From Spirochaetota bacterium (GTDB lineage Bacteria > Spirochaetota > UBA12135 > COTS27): 64,000 nt of DNA. The stretch spans positions 889,638 to 953,637 of the forward strand of contig AP019861.1 of assembly GCA_013426755.1 (NCBI GenBank), in the 5' to 3' direction. This document shows positions 63,248 through 64,000 of the stretch, piece after piece. The position numbers and the translations under genes are program-made. How positions within the stretch are numbered: the first letter of the stretch is position 1; the number at the start of each line of letters is the position of its first letter. Under the pieces are notes generated by a model that was not told the origin of the DNA, made no database searches, and saw only the letters and a list, made by a program, of their open reading frames with translations.

Positions 63248-64000
63248 ATGACAAGCTACCGTTTTTTGATAGCAATTTTAGTTTTTTTACAAGTCTTTCT
63301 ACAAGTCCAATTGTTAGGACAGACCGAGACGGCTAGTCCTCCTAATCCACCTGAAAACAGTGATTTTAGCTATTTTCGTTCCAAGCAAAACGGTGATATA
63401 CGTACTAACGAACCTATCTTATCCAATGTGAGCAGTCGTTCTGGTTTAGAGACACTAGAAGTAGCGAAGTTGCGTGATATACTCATTCACGATGCTGGGA
63501 GAGTGAAGCCGCTAGCGGCGTATGCGAAGACGACCTTGCTTATTTTCAATGGAAAAACAACATTCGAAGCCAATGACGGACAGAAATATTCTGCCTTAGC
63601 GTGGCTTGCACATACCCTATTTGAGCCTGAGCAGGCACTTGACGATCGAATCTTTAAAATTACTTTTGAAGATGTGTTTAATGCCTTAGGAATATCACCC
63701 CATCCTAGCAAAAGGTATTCGTTTACTGACCTTGTGCAAGGAATCGGTACGCTACAGCAATTAGCTAGCTTTGCATATCAAAAACCTGAATCAGCACGCA
63801 ATGCCTTAGACAAAGAACTCATTCGCATATATGAAGCCTATATTTTATATTACCAATTGCTCAGTTCCTTTGTGTATGCGTTGCCTTCTGAGACGTTTTA
63901 TATTCCTGATGATGAAGTGAGAGCATTGTTGAGCCTTTCTGCTGAGAGATCCAATTTTTCATACCTGGAAATGATGGAAATTACAGAACAACTCTCCGCC
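63248..64000 (+). CDS. CcsA-type cytochrome c biogenesis protein, N-terminal part
   Basis: The frame opens at ATG 63248 and runs past the window end (251 residues seen). It begins MTSYRFLIAILVFLQVFLQVQLLGQTE, a signal peptide or anchor. LRDILIHDAGRVKPLAAYAKTTLLIFNGK matches the start of long CcsA-type proteins ('LRtLpVqdgGRvkPLdtfAr'). A periplasmic helical region follows (YSALAWLAHTLFEPEQAL). The tryptophan-rich WWD haem domain would lie beyond the window, so assignment depends on this N-terminal region and on the adjoining resB gene. Confidence 0.75.
   Translation, partial: MTSYRFLIAILVFLQVFLQVQLLGQTETASPPNPPENSDFSYFRSKQNGDIRTNEPILSNVSSRSGLETLEVAKLRDILIHDAGRVKPLAAYAKTTLLIFNGKTTFEANDGQKYSALAWLAHTLFEPEQALDDRIFKITFEDVFNALGISPHPSKRYSFTDLVQGIGTLQQLASFAYQKPESARNALDKELIRIYEAYILYYQLLSSFVYALPSETFYIPDDEVRALLSLSAERSNFSYLEMMEITEQLSA

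Overview
The window reads as chromosomal DNA of a spirochaete with AT-rich intergenic spaces. The main evidence is a short FlaB-type flagellin (43059-43901) with the spirochaetal D0-D1 layout. A heptosyltransferase points to an LPS-type envelope. hemE, a ResB/CcsA cytochrome c maturation locus, NADP-isocitrate dehydrogenase and malate dehydrogenase point to respiration. Together these fit a Leptospira-like or early-branching spirochaete better than Treponema or Borrelia, but the genus is an inference. No rRNA, tRNA, transposase, integrase or CRISPR array was recognised. Left part (1-13200, all minus strand): heptosyltransferase (cut by the window edge), a secreted protein of unknown role, PlsC, 5-formyl-THF cyclo-ligase, an alpha/beta hydrolase, a complete yejABEF-type peptide importer and a PolB-like 3'-5' exonuclease. 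Then comes the classical plus-strand block rpmH-rnpA-yidD-yidC-jag-mnmE (13587-19743), driven by a near-perfect sigma70 promoter. Centre (19744-30485): mnmE, mnmG and a stand-alone mnmD/mnmC1-like methyltransferase form a tRNA wobble-uridine (U34) modification group, with mdh convergent to it. Two paralogous two-gene modules interrupt this region. Each is an SMC/RecF-like ATPase followed by a DUF4276-like, TOPRIM-like protein. One (20877-22707) lies between mnmE and mnmG beside a membrane-anchored SRPBCC protein; the other (27395-29460) lies between mdh and lipA, next to the stump of a third ATPase copy. They resemble ATPase/TOPRIM anti-phage systems and are my best candidate for an undescribed system. 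Centre-right (30657-41540): an M20 peptidase, a 2166-residue tandem UvrA-UvrA fusion whose second half has degenerate ABC signatures, an SPPY-type DNA methyltransferase and a succinate-semialdehyde dehydrogenase. The following 1.5 kb is packed with tandem repeats, including a 63-bp array built of three 21-bp subunits, and leads to flaB, ftsH, a TlpA-like thioredoxin, yggS and a phage-repressor-like HTH protein. Right part (50767-64000): hemE, then an activated-methyl cluster (metY-like enzyme, ahcY, metK), icd, a DNA methyltransferase carrying a C-terminal GIY-YIG (T5orf172-like) domain and overlapping a lipoprotein gene, a DCC thiol-oxidoreductase, and resB plus a partial ccsA-like gene. SAM made by MetK would feed two DNA methyltransferases, MnmD and LipA, and AhcY would clear the SAH. 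Two traits run through the window. Tandem repeats fill nearly every intergenic space and sometimes contain copies of the neighbouring gene's own start or stop. Conserved housekeeping proteins carry low-complexity Ser/Thr/Gln/Pro/Asn insertions between their domains.
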